From positions 1-64,000 of the forward strand of contig NZ_VNFK01000018.1 of the NCBI RefSeq assembly GCF_007786235.1: DNA of 64,000 bases. The letters run 5' to 3'. This document shows, piece by piece, positions 15,205 through 23,726 of this stretch. Every line of letters starts with the position of its first letter. Positions within the stretch are counted from its first letter, which is position 1. Source of the stretch: Paenarthrobacter nitroguajacolicus (GTDB taxonomy: Bacteria > Actinomycetota > Actinomycetes > Actinomycetales > Micrococcaceae). The position numbers were made by a program, and so were the translations under genes. The notes beneath the pieces were generated by a model. The model was not told where the DNA came from. It did not search any database and saw nothing but the letters and a program-made list of their open reading frames with translations.

Positions 15205-15828
15205 ATGTACACACCCGCACACTTTGCCGCCTCCGATGAAGCCGTAGACGCGCTGCTCACTACGTCCGGCGCCGCCAACCTCGTCACCATGACTCCCCAG
15301 GGATTGCTCGCCACTCTGCTGCCCTTCGTTTACGAGCCCTCGATTGGTGAACACGGAGCCCTGCATGCCCACATGGCCCGCAACAATACGCAGTGGTCCT
15401 CGCCCGTCACCGGTGAAGCCCTGATGATTGTGCAGGGTTCGGATGCCTACATTTCGCCCTCCTGGTACGCCTCGAAAGCGGAGCACGGACGCGTCGTCCC
15501 CACCTGGAACTACTCCACGGCCCACGTATACGGCGAGCTGGTCATTCACGACGACGCCGAGTGGCTGGGCAACCATGTGCGGCGCCTGTCCAACCAGCAT
15601 GAGGCCGACATGCCGCGGCCTTGGACCGTCGATGAAGCACCCGAGCGGTTCATCGCCGGGCAGCTGAGGGCAATTGTCGGCGTCGAACTCTTGATCTCCC
15701 GGGTGGAGGCGAAGACAAAACTCAGCCAGAACCGCGCTCCAGCGGATGTTGACGGCGTCATCACCGGGCTCCGTGCCGTGGGCGACTCGGCGAGCGCAGC
15801 CGATGTGGAACGGGCGCGGACCTCGTAG
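15205..15828 (+). CDS. PaiB-like FMN-binding protein
   Basis: This 207-residue protein belongs to the PaiB (FMN-binding negative transcriptional regulator) family, a flavin-reductase-like split barrel. It starts with the family-typical MYTPAHFAASDEAVDALL and contains SPSWYASK and VPTWNYSTAHVYG. Bacillus PaiB was linked to control of degradative enzymes and sporulation, but most members are probably flavin-dependent enzymes or polyamine/amine-related. A GAGGAAG site precedes the ATG. It lies downstream of the EamA gene, and MocR-EamA-PaiB associations suggest a shared small-molecule response. Confidence 0.88.
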   Translation: MYTPAHFAASDEAVDALLTTSGAANLVTMTPQGLLATLLPFVYEPSIGEHGALHAHMARNNTQWSSPVTGEALMIVQGSDAYISPSWYASKAEHGRVVPTWNYSTAHVYGELVIHDDAEWLGNHVRRLSNQHEADMPRPWTVDEAPERFIAGQLRAIVGVELLISRVEAKTKLSQNRAPADVDGVITGLRAVGDSASAADVERARTS

Positions 15829-15837
15829 ACTCGGCGC

Positions 15838-16239
15838 ATGCGCGACGTTCCGGTAGGGTCCATCCGCCATCTTGAGATCTGGGTGCCGCACCTTGATCGG
15901 GCACGGGAGGAATGGGGATGGCTGCTGGGCGAGCTTGGCTATGAGCCGTTCCAGGACTGGCCCACGGGGTGCAGCTGGAAGCTCGGTGGTACCTACGTGG
16001 TGGTGGAAAGTTCAGACGCCATCACTGGAACTGCGCACCGCCGCACTGATCCGGGGGTCAACCACGTTGCCTTCCACGCCGGGACGCGGGAGAACGTGGA
16101 CCGGATCCGAGCACTCGGCGCGGACGCAGGCTGGTACGAGATGTTCGAGTCCAAGTACCCCCACGCCGGTGGCCCGGACCACTACGCCGCGTACCTGGTC
16201 AACACGGACAGCTACGAGGTTGAGCTGGTGGCCGAGTAG
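15838..16239 (+). CDS. VOC/glyoxalase-fold protein
   Basis: This 133-residue protein has the two beta-alpha-beta-beta-beta modules of the vicinal oxygen chelate fold. Likely metal or substrate positions are His in RHLEIWVPHLD, His in VNHVAFHAG and Glu in YEVELVAE at the C-terminus. Substrate unknown. It starts 9 bp after the PaiB-like gene and may be cotranscribed; its stop abuts the convergent GNAT gene. Confidence 0.8.
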   Translation: MRDVPVGSIRHLEIWVPHLDRAREEWGWLLGELGYEPFQDWPTGCSWKLGGTYVVVESSDAITGTAHRRTDPGVNHVAFHAGTRENVDRIRALGADAGWYEMFESKYPHAGGPDHYAAYLVNTDSYEVELVAE

Positions 16240-16755
16240 TTACTTCGGCGGGACAACTGGACGCCACATGGCCACGCGCGGCCAGCGGGTCAGGCCCAAC
16301 TCAGCCTCGTGCTCCATCAGGCGGGCCAGCTCAGGGCCCCAAGTGCCGGCGTCGAGCACTTCGAAGCCAAGGCGACGATAGTACGGAGCGTTCCACGGCA
16401 CGTCCCTGAACGTGCTCAAGGTCTGCCGTTGCATCCCATGCCCACGCGCCCACACACGGGCGGCATGCAGCAGCTCGCGGCCCAGGCCTTGGTGTGCGTA
16501 GTCGGGATGGACGCTGACCTGCTCCACATGCCCGTTGCCGTCAACGACGTCCGCCAGCAAGTACGCCACCGGGTAATCGAGCCCGTCCACGTAGACCCAC
16601 GCCCGGCCACCTGACACATAGGCGCTTAGTTCCCCGACTGAAAAGGGCTCGTCGTCGGCAACGGAGTCCATGCCCAACGACCTGAAGGCTTCGCCCGCGG
16701 CACGCTCGATGTCCTGCAGGATCAGCAGATCGTCCGCATGCGCGAGCCTGATCAT
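16240..16755 (-). CDS. GNAT family N-acetyltransferase
   Basis: This 171-residue protein has the GNAT fold: the acetyl-CoA motif is VSVHPDYAHQGLGRELL (about residues 80-98) and the C-terminal motif NAPYYRRLGFEVL follows. It would acetylate a small amine or protein; the substrate is not predictable. Its ATG overlaps the TGA of the upstream SRPBCC gene (ATGA, 16752-16755), so translation is coupled. Confidence 0.88.
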   Translation of the reverse strand: MIRLAHADDLLILQDIERAAGEAFRSLGMDSVADDEPFSVGELSAYVSGGRAWVYVDGLDYPVAYLLADVVDGNGHVEQVSVHPDYAHQGLGRELLHAARVWARGHGMQRQTLSTFRDVPWNAPYYRRLGFEVLDAGTWGPELARLMEHEAELGLTRWPRVAMWRPVVPPK

Positions 16756-17222
16756 TGCCGGGTGTCCAGGGCTGGAGGAGCCTGAGCCACCAGGAACTCG
16801 TTGCGCTTCTCGATCAGGTTTTGCAGGTACCGTGCCAGGATCAGCTTCTCAGCCAACCGCCCCAACGGGCCGAAGGGGGCAGCAAACTCCACAGTGTCCA
16901 CCATGAGGGTCCCGCTGCCGTCCGACCGGAACTCGTGCGTGTGGCGGAGGTACTTGAAGGGGCCCTTCACCTGTTCATCAGTGAACGACGCCGGAGCGTC
17001 CATGCGCGTGATGCGGCTGGTCATGCGGAACCTGGCTCCGAGGTGCCACGCCTGCCACGTAACAGTCTCGCCTTCAGAGATGAGCCCGCTGGTGACACCG
17101 GCGATGGCCTTTTCCCGGCTCTTTGTCATGGAGCCCACGTGGGCATCGATGTTCCGCGAGAGATCGAACAGCTCCCGCGGCGGCATGGAGGAGCGGGTGC
17201 GGCAAACGAAGGCGACGGGCAT
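16752..17222 (-). CDS. SRPBCC (START-like) family protein
   Basis: This 156-residue protein has the pattern of polyketide-cyclase/START-like hydrophobic-ligand proteins: a first strand with FVCRTRSSMPPRELFDLS, central TWQAWHLGARFRMTSRIT, and C-terminal helix FGPLGRLAEKLILARYLQ. Function unknown. It is the first gene of a two-gene operon with the GNAT gene and is divergent from the FUSC gene. Confidence 0.82.
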   Translation of the reverse strand: MPVAFVCRTRSSMPPRELFDLSRNIDAHVGSMTKSREKAIAGVTSGLISEGETVTWQAWHLGARFRMTSRITRMDAPASFTDEQVKGPFKYLRHTHEFRSDGSGTLMVDTVEFAAPFGPLGRLAEKLILARYLQNLIEKRNEFLVAQAPPALDTRQ

Positions 17223-17354
17223 ACCTCGATCTTCCCAGACCTTTCCTGCTCCGTGTGCCCCAGCTCGCTACGGCTTGTGACCGGGCTAATGGCGGCCGTA
17301 TCGCGGTCCTGATAATTTTCTAGGACAACCCTGAACGATTGGTGGTGTTCCCCC

Positions 17355-18449
17355 GTGCCCGCACTTATGGCGCATGCCCGCGAACTCCACCGCCTTGGTC
17401 CAGCCAACAACGATCGCCTTTCGGCCGTCCGGGTTGCCCTGAGCGTCGCGGCGCCTGGTCTGTTGCTCATTCTCATCGGCCGTCCGGACCTCATGATGTA
17501 CGCCGTCTTCGGAGCCTTGACCGGAATGTACGGCCGCAACGAAACGCACCAACTCCGGCTCAAGCACCAAGCCCAAGCCGCGCTGATCCTGGTGGGTGGG
17601 CTGACCATTGGCGTGTTCCTGTCGGTTAACCACATCCATTCCTGGTGGCTGGTGCTGGTGGCCGCCCTGTTCGCCGGCGCGGGATCCCTGTACGCCGACG
17701 CCGTGCGCCTCAAGCCGATCGGCCCGTTCTTCGGCATCCTCGCGTTGGGCGCCTGCGCTTCCGTGCCCACCGATGTTCCCTTCGCGACGGCGGTACTCAT
17801 CGGTGCGGCCTCGGCTGCCTTTTCCCTTGTGGTTGGCTTTGTGGGCTGGTTCCGCCACCGCACGTGGGTGGCCGGGGCAGTCCGCGACGTTCCGGTCCTC
17901 CGCGGTCCCCTCCGCCAGGCCGCTCTGGTCCATGCTGCGCGATACTCCCTGGCCGTGAGTGTGGCCGGAGCTGTTGGTGTGCTGAGCGGCAGCGGCCACC
18001 CGCACTGGGCCATGGCCGCAGCCGCGGTGCCCCTTGCCGGAGCCGACCTGCCAAGCCGCGTCCACCGCGGGATCCACCGCATCGTGGGGACGTTCCTCGG
18101 GTTGGCGGTGGTCGCCGTCGTACTTTTCCCCAGTCCGTTGTCACCGCTGCAGTACTTCCCGGGCCAAACCGCAGTGGTCCTTGCCGTACTGGTGGTCCTG
18201 TGCCAGTTCCCCACCGAGCTGTTCATGGCACGGCACTACGGGTGGGCCATGGTGTTTTTCACGCCGGTGATCCTGCTGATCGCGCAACTTGCGGCTCCCA
18301 TGGATCCTGGCGTGCTGGTGATGGAGCGTGCTGTTGAGACGTTCATTGGTGCAGTGGTGGGCATCGCAGTCGCGGTGTTGGTGCGGGCACCGCGAGCGGC
18401 CGGGATGCAGTCCGCCCCGGTGCGCGCTCCCGGAGATCAGGGCGCCTAA
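17355..18449 (+). CDS. FUSC-family membrane protein
   Basis: This 364-residue protein has ten or so membrane helices in two repeated halves, the second containing GSGHPHWAMAAAAVPLAG and a basic loop DLPSRVHRGIHRIVGT, which is the FUSC signature (fusaric-acid-resistance-like, aromatic acid exporter-like). The likely role is export of a small aromatic or amphipathic acid, by family analogy. The start is a GTG at 17355. A TOPRIM gene begins 14 bp after the stop, so the pair may be cotranscribed. Confidence 0.85.
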   Translation: MPALMAHARELHRLGPANNDRLSAVRVALSVAAPGLLLILIGRPDLMMYAVFGALTGMYGRNETHQLRLKHQAQAALILVGGLTIGVFLSVNHIHSWWLVLVAALFAGAGSLYADAVRLKPIGPFFGILALGACASVPTDVPFATAVLIGAASAAFSLVVGFVGWFRHRTWVAGAVRDVPVLRGPLRQAALVHAARYSLAVSVAGAVGVLSGSGHPHWAMAAAAVPLAGADLPSRVHRGIHRIVGTFLGLAVVAVVLFPSPLSPLQYFPGQTAVVLAVLVVLCQFPTELFMARHYGWAMVFFTPVILLIAQLAAPMDPGVLVMERAVETFIGAVVGIAVAVLVRAPRAAGMQSAPVRAPGDQGA

Positions 18450-18463
18450 GACATACTGGTTCA

Positions 18464-19012
18464 ATGCAGGCGACGACTGTCTTGGTCGAAGGCGAGAGCG
18501 ACCGGCTGGCGGTCGAGACGCTCGCCCTTCGTTGCGGCCATGACCTGCAAGCGGAGCATGTGTCGGTAGTGCCCATGGGAGGCGCCACCAGCATCGTCCG
18601 CTTCCTCGATATTTACGGTCCGGCCGGCGCAAACCACCGGCTCCTCGGACTGTGCGACGAGGGCGAGTCCCGTGGCGTTGCCCGCGCGCTGGGCCGGGCC
18701 GGACTGGGCTCCTTGGACGAACTCGGATTCCAGGTTTGCCGTGCTGATCTTGAGGACGAACTCATCCGCTGCCTCGGCATTGATGCCGTGCTTGGTGTCA
18801 TCGACGCCCAAGGTGAGCTGGCGTCGTTCCGGCTGCTCCAGCGCCAGCCTTCGCAACGAGGACAGCCGGTTCCGGCGCAACTACGCCGGTTCTTTGGTGG
18901 ACGCAGCGGGAACAAGATCCGCTACGCGCCCCTGTTGGTGGCAGCCCTGCCGCCGGGCCAAGCTCCGGAGCCACTCGCGCGGCTTGTCGAGGCATTGGCG
19001 ACCGGGAGTTAG
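18464..19012 (+). CDS. Stand-alone OLD-like TOPRIM protein
   Basis: This 182-residue protein starts with the TOPRIM glutamate motif TTVLVEGESDRLAVETLA (Glu in VEGESD) and has the acidic motif LLGLCDEGES about 50 residues later, as in the TOPRIM half of OLD-family nucleases. The N-terminal ABC-type ATPase of OLD proteins is absent and is not encoded by any neighbour. In such short actinobacterial proteins the TOPRIM may act as a nuclease or in ligand binding. Its last 4 bp overlap the convergent SDR gene. Confidence 0.75.
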   Translation: MQATTVLVEGESDRLAVETLALRCGHDLQAEHVSVVPMGGATSIVRFLDIYGPAGANHRLLGLCDEGESRGVARALGRAGLGSLDELGFQVCRADLEDELIRCLGIDAVLGVIDAQGELASFRLLQRQPSQRGQPVPAQLRRFFGGRSGNKIRYAPLLVAALPPGQAPEPLARLVEALATGS

Positions 19013-19788
19013 GGCTCCAGCGGCCGGCGCGGCGGGCCGGAGGTCAGTTTCGCCGGAAGAACGCGAGCGAAGAAGCTGACCACTTTGTACCGTTTGGTGG
19101 GGATGGAAACGCCCTTCCCCTTGGCGTTGTCCTCCAAGCCTTCCCGCACCACACGTTCGGCGGTGAGCCACAGGAAGCGGGGGGCCACCGATTTGTCCAT
19201 GCCCATGCGGTCGTGGAATTCGGTGTGGGTGAAACCCGGGCAGACGGCGGTGACCAGCACCCCGGACTTGGCATAGGTGGTGTTGGCCCAACGGCTGAAC
19301 GTCACCTGCCATGCCTTGGCGGCGGAATAGGTACCCCGGTTGGCGAAGGCGGCAACACTGGCTACATTGATGATCCGGCCCTTGCCACGGGGCAGCATCA
19401 CTTCCAGCGCAGCATGGCACAGTTCCATGGGCGTTTGGACGTGCAGCCTCAAATGGCGGCGTTCCTCGGCCAATTCGTTGTCCTCGAACGACTTCAGTAG
19501 GCCCACTCCGGCGTTGTTGACCAGCACGTCCACCGGCCTGGCTGCGTCCCGGAGGCGGTCCGCCACAGCCGAAACGCCGACGTCGGTGGTCAGGTCCGCG
19601 GGGAGCACCTCTGCCGAGATGCTGAAGTCGCGTTCAAGCTCCGCGGCTTTTTCCTTCAACCGCTGCCCGTCCCTTGCCACCAGGACCAGGTGGTGTCCCG
19701 ACTCGGCGAGCTGGCGGGCGAACTCGGCACCGAGCCCGGCAGTTGCTCCAGTAACAAGTGCGGTGAGTTCATTGGCTCGATTGGTCAT
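19009..19788 (-). CDS. SDR family oxidoreductase
   Basis: This 259-residue protein is a classical short-chain dehydrogenase: TGATAGLGAEFA nucleotide-binding motif (about 14-26), NNAG (about 90), catalytic Ser in INVASVAAFA and the YSAAKAW motif with Tyr and Lys. It ends in a basic, Pro-rich tail, KLTSGPPRRPLEP. The cofactor is probably NADP(H), given the Arg after the second strand (VARDGQRLK). Substrate unknown. It overlaps the TOPRIM gene by 4 bp, tail to tail. Confidence 0.87.
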   Translation of the reverse strand: MTNRANELTALVTGATAGLGAEFARQLAESGHHLVLVARDGQRLKEKAAELERDFSISAEVLPADLTTDVGVSAVADRLRDAARPVDVLVNNAGVGLLKSFEDNELAEERRHLRLHVQTPMELCHAALEVMLPRGKGRIINVASVAAFANRGTYSAAKAWQVTFSRWANTTYAKSGVLVTAVCPGFTHTEFHDRMGMDKSVAPRFLWLTAERVVREGLEDNAKGKGVSIPTKRYKVVSFFARVLPAKLTSGPPRRPLEP

Positions 19789-19833
19789 GCGCCCAGACTA
19801 GTCTCCGCTTGAGCCCTCGCCGAGAGGGCACTT

Positions 19834-19878
19834 GATGACAATGCCCGCGAGTGGGATTGCCACTATCTGTCATCTCGG
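19834..19878. repeat. Hairpin repeat element, copy 1, upstream of the BNR gene
   Basis: GATGACA (19834-19840) and TGTCATC (19868-19874) form the outer stem, with AGTGG/CCACT inside. The right block (19855-19878) matches 20 of 24 positions of the block at 21264-21287 downstream of the same gene. This copy is in a divergent promoter region, so it is not a plain terminator. Confidence 0.65.
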
Positions 19879-19924
19879 TGCGTAGGATGGGTTTTGAAAC
19901 GATGCAACGCCGCAAAGGATTCCC

Positions 19925-21244
19925 ATGGACAACCACGCCCCATCCCCGCAAGAGCCACTAGTCCTCAACAACAATGGGGCTTGGTGCTGGTTCCAGGATG
20001 AGCGGGCTCTGATCGATCCCACCAACAACACCCTGCTGCTCGGGTCAGTCGCTTCCCCGGAGGGACCGGGAGGGCTGGACCGCGGGGGGAACATCGAGAT
20101 CACGGTCCTGGACCTGACAACGGGCGAGCGAAAAATCAACGTTCTCCATGAACGCCTGGAGCCGGATGACCACAACGCCCCGGCACTCCTGATCCGTCCG
20201 GACGGGCGATATGTGGCCATGTACGCCAAGCACAAAACGGACAATTACTCACGGTGGCGGATTTCCGTTCGCCCGCACGATGCTTCCGAGTGGGAGCCTG
20301 AGCAGCAGTTCGATTGGACAGAGCTGGCCAATGGCCGCGGCGCGACGTACTCCAACCTTCACGCTCTAACGGCGGAGAATCGGGTCTACAACTTTGTCCG
20401 CGCCATCAACGACGACCCCACCCTGATGGTCTCCGACGACGACGGCTGCACCTGGAACTACGGCGGTAAACTCTTCACGCGCCCCAAGATTGGCTACGTC
20501 AACGGGTACACGCGGTACGTCTCCAATGGCATTGATCGTATCGACCTCATCACCACGGACCACCACCCGCGCGACTTCAACAACAGCATTTACCACGGCT
20601 ACATCCAAAGCGATGCGCTCCACGACACCGAAGGCAACGTGGTCAGCAAACCCGTGATCGGAGCGGCCGGCATCAACCAGACCTCCCTCACCACCGTTTT
20701 CGAGGCCGGGTCAACGCTCGACGGCGATACCCTCACCCACGGCTGGACTACTGACCTTCGCAGGCAGGGCACGGAACTCGCCGCGATCGTCACTTGCCGG
20801 GCCAACGACGTGAACGGTCCGCTGCAGCGGGAGCAAATGCTCGACGTCGACGATCACCGCCTGCTGTACGCGCGCTTTGATGGCGCGGGCTGGAAGCTGC
20901 ATCCACTCGCCGTCGCCGGTCCCGGCTTGTTGCCGCACGAGCAGGACTACACAGGGCTGGGCGCCGTGGATCCCAACAACCTGGACAGCGTGTACATCTC
21001 CACACCCGTGGATCCGCGGACAGGCTCGGCCACACCGCATTACGAGATCTACCGGGGCACCACGACTGATTCAGGGGCCAGCTGGCGGTGGAAGGCAATC
21101 ACCGAAGGGTCCATCGTGGACAACCTCAGGCCCATGGTGGTGCCCGGTGATCCGGCGGTGCATGCGGTGTGTTGGTTCCGAGGATCAATGAAGTCCTCGC
21201 AGGCGTACGAAACAGAGGTTGTTGTCCGCCGAGGTGACACTTAA
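19925..21244 (+). CDS. BNR-4 repeat beta-propeller protein
   Basis: This 439-residue protein reads as a seven-bladed propeller of the BNR-4 type, with repeated strands and Asp-box-like pieces such as DDDGCTWNYGG and TDSGASWRWK. Conserved polar stretches (NNNGAWCWFQDERALI near the start, LEPDDHNAPALLI, TTDHHPRDFNNSIYHG) look like an active-site or ligand face; relatives include polysaccharide lyase- and sialidase-like proteins. No signal peptide is seen, so it is probably cytoplasmic or uses another route. No sugar operon adjoins it. Two homologous hairpin elements flank the gene. Confidence 0.75.
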   Translation: MDNHAPSPQEPLVLNNNGAWCWFQDERALIDPTNNTLLLGSVASPEGPGGLDRGGNIEITVLDLTTGERKINVLHERLEPDDHNAPALLIRPDGRYVAMYAKHKTDNYSRWRISVRPHDASEWEPEQQFDWTELANGRGATYSNLHALTAENRVYNFVRAINDDPTLMVSDDDGCTWNYGGKLFTRPKIGYVNGYTRYVSNGIDRIDLITTDHHPRDFNNSIYHGYIQSDALHDTEGNVVSKPVIGAAGINQTSLTTVFEAGSTLDGDTLTHGWTTDLRRQGTELAAIVTCRANDVNGPLQREQMLDVDDHRLLYARFDGAGWKLHPLAVAGPGLLPHEQDYTGLGAVDPNNLDSVYISTPVDPRTGSATPHYEIYRGTTTDSGASWRWKAITEGSIVDNLRPMVVPGDPAVHAVCWFRGSMKSSQAYETEVVVRRGDT

Positions 21245-21287
21245 TACCAATGTCTGCGACCACGATTGGCATTAACTGTCACCTCGG
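21229..21287. repeat. Hairpin repeat element, copy 2, terminator between BNR and desD
   Basis: CCGAGGTGACA (21229-21239) pairs with TGTCACCTCGG (21277-21287), with further pairing of TTAATACCAAT and ATTGGCATTAA. It includes the BNR stop codon and lies between convergent genes, so it probably ends both transcripts. It is homologous to the element at 19834-19878. Confidence 0.75.
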
Positions 21288-21297
21288 CCGGACCTGA

Positions 21298-23139
21298 CTA
21301 CGCGAACTTGGCCAAGGGGTTGGCCAAGCGGCCAGCCATTTGCAGACCTCCGGAGGGGTCCGAAATGTCGAGCATCTGCTGGTTGTTCCGGAGCTGGAGA
21401 CGGTTGAGGCAGGACAGCTCGAAGTCCGCCGCGAACAGGTCATGCATGGCGAACTGGTCTGCAAGCTCCGGATGGCGCTGCTGGTATTCGCGCAGCACAG
21501 CAGCGGCGGTCCCCCAGAACTCGTCCTCGCGCAGCGTCCCGTCCTCCACAAGGATTGCTCCGAGGAAACGGAAGATGCAGTCGAACACGTCGGTGAAGAT
21601 GGCCAGAACCATTTCCTCGGCGGGGATCTCTGCCTTGACCCGGGAGACTTCCTCCGGCAGTTCCAGCCGGTCCCCCATGACAACGATTTCCTCGGCGATG
21701 TCCTTCATGATCGCCCGGACCGGCACGCCGTTTTCGAGGATCAGGATCACGTTCTCCCCGTGCGGCATGAAGGCGAGCTCGTACTCGTAGAGGCAGTGGA
21801 CCAACGGCACCAAGTAGGCCTCAAAGTAGCGGCGGAGCCACTCGGTGGGCGCCAGGCCGGACCGGGAAATCAGGGCCGACACCACGGACTCGCCGGACGA
21901 ATCCACATGCAGCAATGACGCCATGGTGGCCAGCTGCTGCCCGTCCTCAAGCAACGGCAGCGGACTTTCCCTCCACAGGGCCGAGAGCATCTTCCGGTAG
22001 GGCGAACCCTTGGCAGAAGCCGCCTCGTAGTAGTGGTTGTGATAACCGATGGCCGCAGTTTCCCGGATCATGGCCAGGCCCCGGCTCTGGAGCTCCTGGT
22101 CGTTGTCGATCAGTTCCTGCAGCCAGTCATTGATAGCTGGGGTCGCCTTCATGTACTGCGGAGACAGGCCACGCATGAAGCCCATGTTCAGCACGGACAT
22201 GGCCGTCTTCACGTACGCCTTCTCCGGTGAGGTGGTGTTGAAGAACGTACGGATGGACTGTTGCGCCTGGTAGTTGTCCTCCCCCGTACCCAGGTTTACG
22301 ATGTGCCGTTGGGCGATTTCCGCCGCGAACGTCACGGTGAGCTTGTTGTCCCACTGCCACGGGTGGACCGGCATAAGGAGATAGTCCTCTGGATCCAGGC
22401 CGGATGCCGACAACTCCGCATTGAACCAAGCCAAGGTGGCCGGCCCGAGTTCGGCGTCGAAGTGGGTACGGTAATCCAGCCCCACGCTCGAGGTGAAAAC
22501 GGCCTTGCTGCGGTGCACTGCGATCCACTGCAGTTTCACCGTCGCACCGGTCTCCGGCGCGAAGGCGTGGTAGTCGGCAATACCGAAGCCCAAGCGCCCG
22601 TTGTTGGCCACGAAGCACGGGTGACCTTCGGTCATGCTGTGTTCAATGGCCTGGAAATCCGCGGCGCGATCAGTACCACCGGTCACGCCCGCAGCCAACT
22701 GGGCCGAGCTGAAGGGCTTGCCCTGCTTGTAGGCGTGGCTGGCCAGCGTGCTGCTGATTTCCTCAAGGTACACCGGCAACATTTCCATTCGGATGGCCAA
22801 TGCCTCGTGGAACTCTGCGATGAAGTCCAAGGCGTCAATAGGCAATTCCTCGCCATCGCGCAGGCGCTCTATGGAGTCGGCGAAGACAGACCAATGTTCA
22901 AGCTGGAGCACCCGGGCACGGAAACGGTATTCGGTTGCGTCATCGTCGCTCAGAACCTTATAAAGCCCAATGCCGGCTCCCTCATCGCGGATCAGCTCCG
23001 GCACCAGGATGCGTTCGTGCGAGAACTCGGCGATCGCTTTGCGCACCAGATGGCGGTTGGCTGCTGCCCAGCGCTCGGGGGTCAGGTGCGACACGGAATC
23101 AACGGTGGTGGTAGTCGCGTTGTCGGCCGTGGTGGTCAC
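21298..23139 (-). CDS. desD: NIS siderophore synthetase, DesD-like
   Basis: This 613-residue IucA/IucC family protein is the NTP-dependent condensing enzyme that joins and cyclises N-hydroxy-N-succinyl (or acyl) cadaverine units to desferrioxamine. Family motifs seen are EGHPCFVANNGRLGFG and ADYHAFAPE (about 170-195), MPVHPWQWDN, the ATP-binding TFFNTTSPEKAYVKTAMSVL region and the C-terminal FerR-like domain with MPHGENVIL. Length matches DesD. It is the last gene of a four-gene operon whose members overlap by 4 bp, and the ATG overlaps the upstream acyltransferase stop. Confidence 0.94.
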   Translation of the reverse strand: MTTTADNATTTTVDSVSHLTPERWAAANRHLVRKAIAEFSHERILVPELIRDEGAGIGLYKVLSDDDATEYRFRARVLQLEHWSVFADSIERLRDGEELPIDALDFIAEFHEALAIRMEMLPVYLEEISSTLASHAYKQGKPFSSAQLAAGVTGGTDRAADFQAIEHSMTEGHPCFVANNGRLGFGIADYHAFAPETGATVKLQWIAVHRSKAVFTSSVGLDYRTHFDAELGPATLAWFNAELSASGLDPEDYLLMPVHPWQWDNKLTVTFAAEIAQRHIVNLGTGEDNYQAQQSIRTFFNTTSPEKAYVKTAMSVLNMGFMRGLSPQYMKATPAINDWLQELIDNDQELQSRGLAMIRETAAIGYHNHYYEAASAKGSPYRKMLSALWRESPLPLLEDGQQLATMASLLHVDSSGESVVSALISRSGLAPTEWLRRYFEAYLVPLVHCLYEYELAFMPHGENVILILENGVPVRAIMKDIAEEIVVMGDRLELPEEVSRVKAEIPAEEMVLAIFTDVFDCIFRFLGAILVEDGTLREDEFWGTAAAVLREYQQRHPELADQFAMHDLFAADFELSCLNRLQLRNNQQMLDISDPSGGLQMAGRLANPLAKFA

Positions 23140-23726
23140 AGGGATTCTCCTCTGGTCGCCGCGGCAGGCGCGGCCAGAATCGGGGTCAGGGTGGCGAGGA
23201 AGTCCTCGCGGGTGCAGAAGCTCAGAAGCCCCTGCTTATGGTCTTCGGCAGGATCGACGGCGGGAAGGGTCACCACGCCGTGCGGGCGGAAGCCCACTTT
23301 CTCGTTGAGGACATGGATCTTGTGGTTGCGGGCGTCAGGCTCGACGACGACACGCTCGGTTGCTGGGTCGTCGAAGAGTTCCGTCATGACGGACTGCATG
23401 ACGGCGGTGGTGAAGCCCGGTTGCGGGGCACCGCTGGGTGGTGACACCAAGAGGTGCATGCCCACGTCACCAGGCTGGACCTCGTAGACGTCCGCCAGCG
23501 GCGAGGACTCCGGATGGTACCGCTCCATCAGGAAGGCGGGGACACCGTCGTCGAGTCCCAGGAACGCTTGGTGGTGTCCTGAGGCGGCGATCTTTGAGTA
23601 TTCCTCCACAACGTCCTGCTCAGTGGCAGAAACCATGCCCCAGAACCGGGCATACTCCTGACTCACCCAACTGTGGAGGACAGGTGCGTCGGCCACGGGG
23701 TCTACTGCGCGGAAGGTGAAGCTCAT
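23136..23726 (-). CDS. desC: Siderophore acyl-CoA transferase, DesC-like (GNAT)
   Basis: This 196-residue IucB/DesC-type GNAT protein would transfer succinyl, acetyl or another acyl group from CoA to N-hydroxycadaverine. Typical motifs are HSWVSQEYARFWGM at the N-terminus, YHPESSPLADVYEVQPGDVG, and RVVVEPDARNHKIHVLNEKV with GFRPHG near the CoA site. It overlaps both neighbours by 4 bp (ATGA), indicating fixed stoichiometry with the monooxygenase and synthetase. Confidence 0.92.
   Translation of the reverse strand: MSFTFRAVDPVADAPVLHSWVSQEYARFWGMVSATEQDVVEEYSKIAASGHHQAFLGLDDGVPAFLMERYHPESSPLADVYEVQPGDVGMHLLVSPPSGAPQPGFTTAVMQSVMTELFDDPATERVVVEPDARNHKIHVLNEKVGFRPHGVVTLPAVDPAEDHKQGLLSFCTREDFLATLTPILAAPAAATRGESL

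Noticed and set aside
14578..15891. 437-codon minus-strand frame over the EamA and PaiB-like genes
   Set aside because: Shadow of two well-supported genes on the other strand; His/Gly/Gln-rich without recognisable domain.
22261..23487. 408-codon plus-strand frame over desD and desC
   Set aside because: Antisense to two clearly identified siderophore genes.
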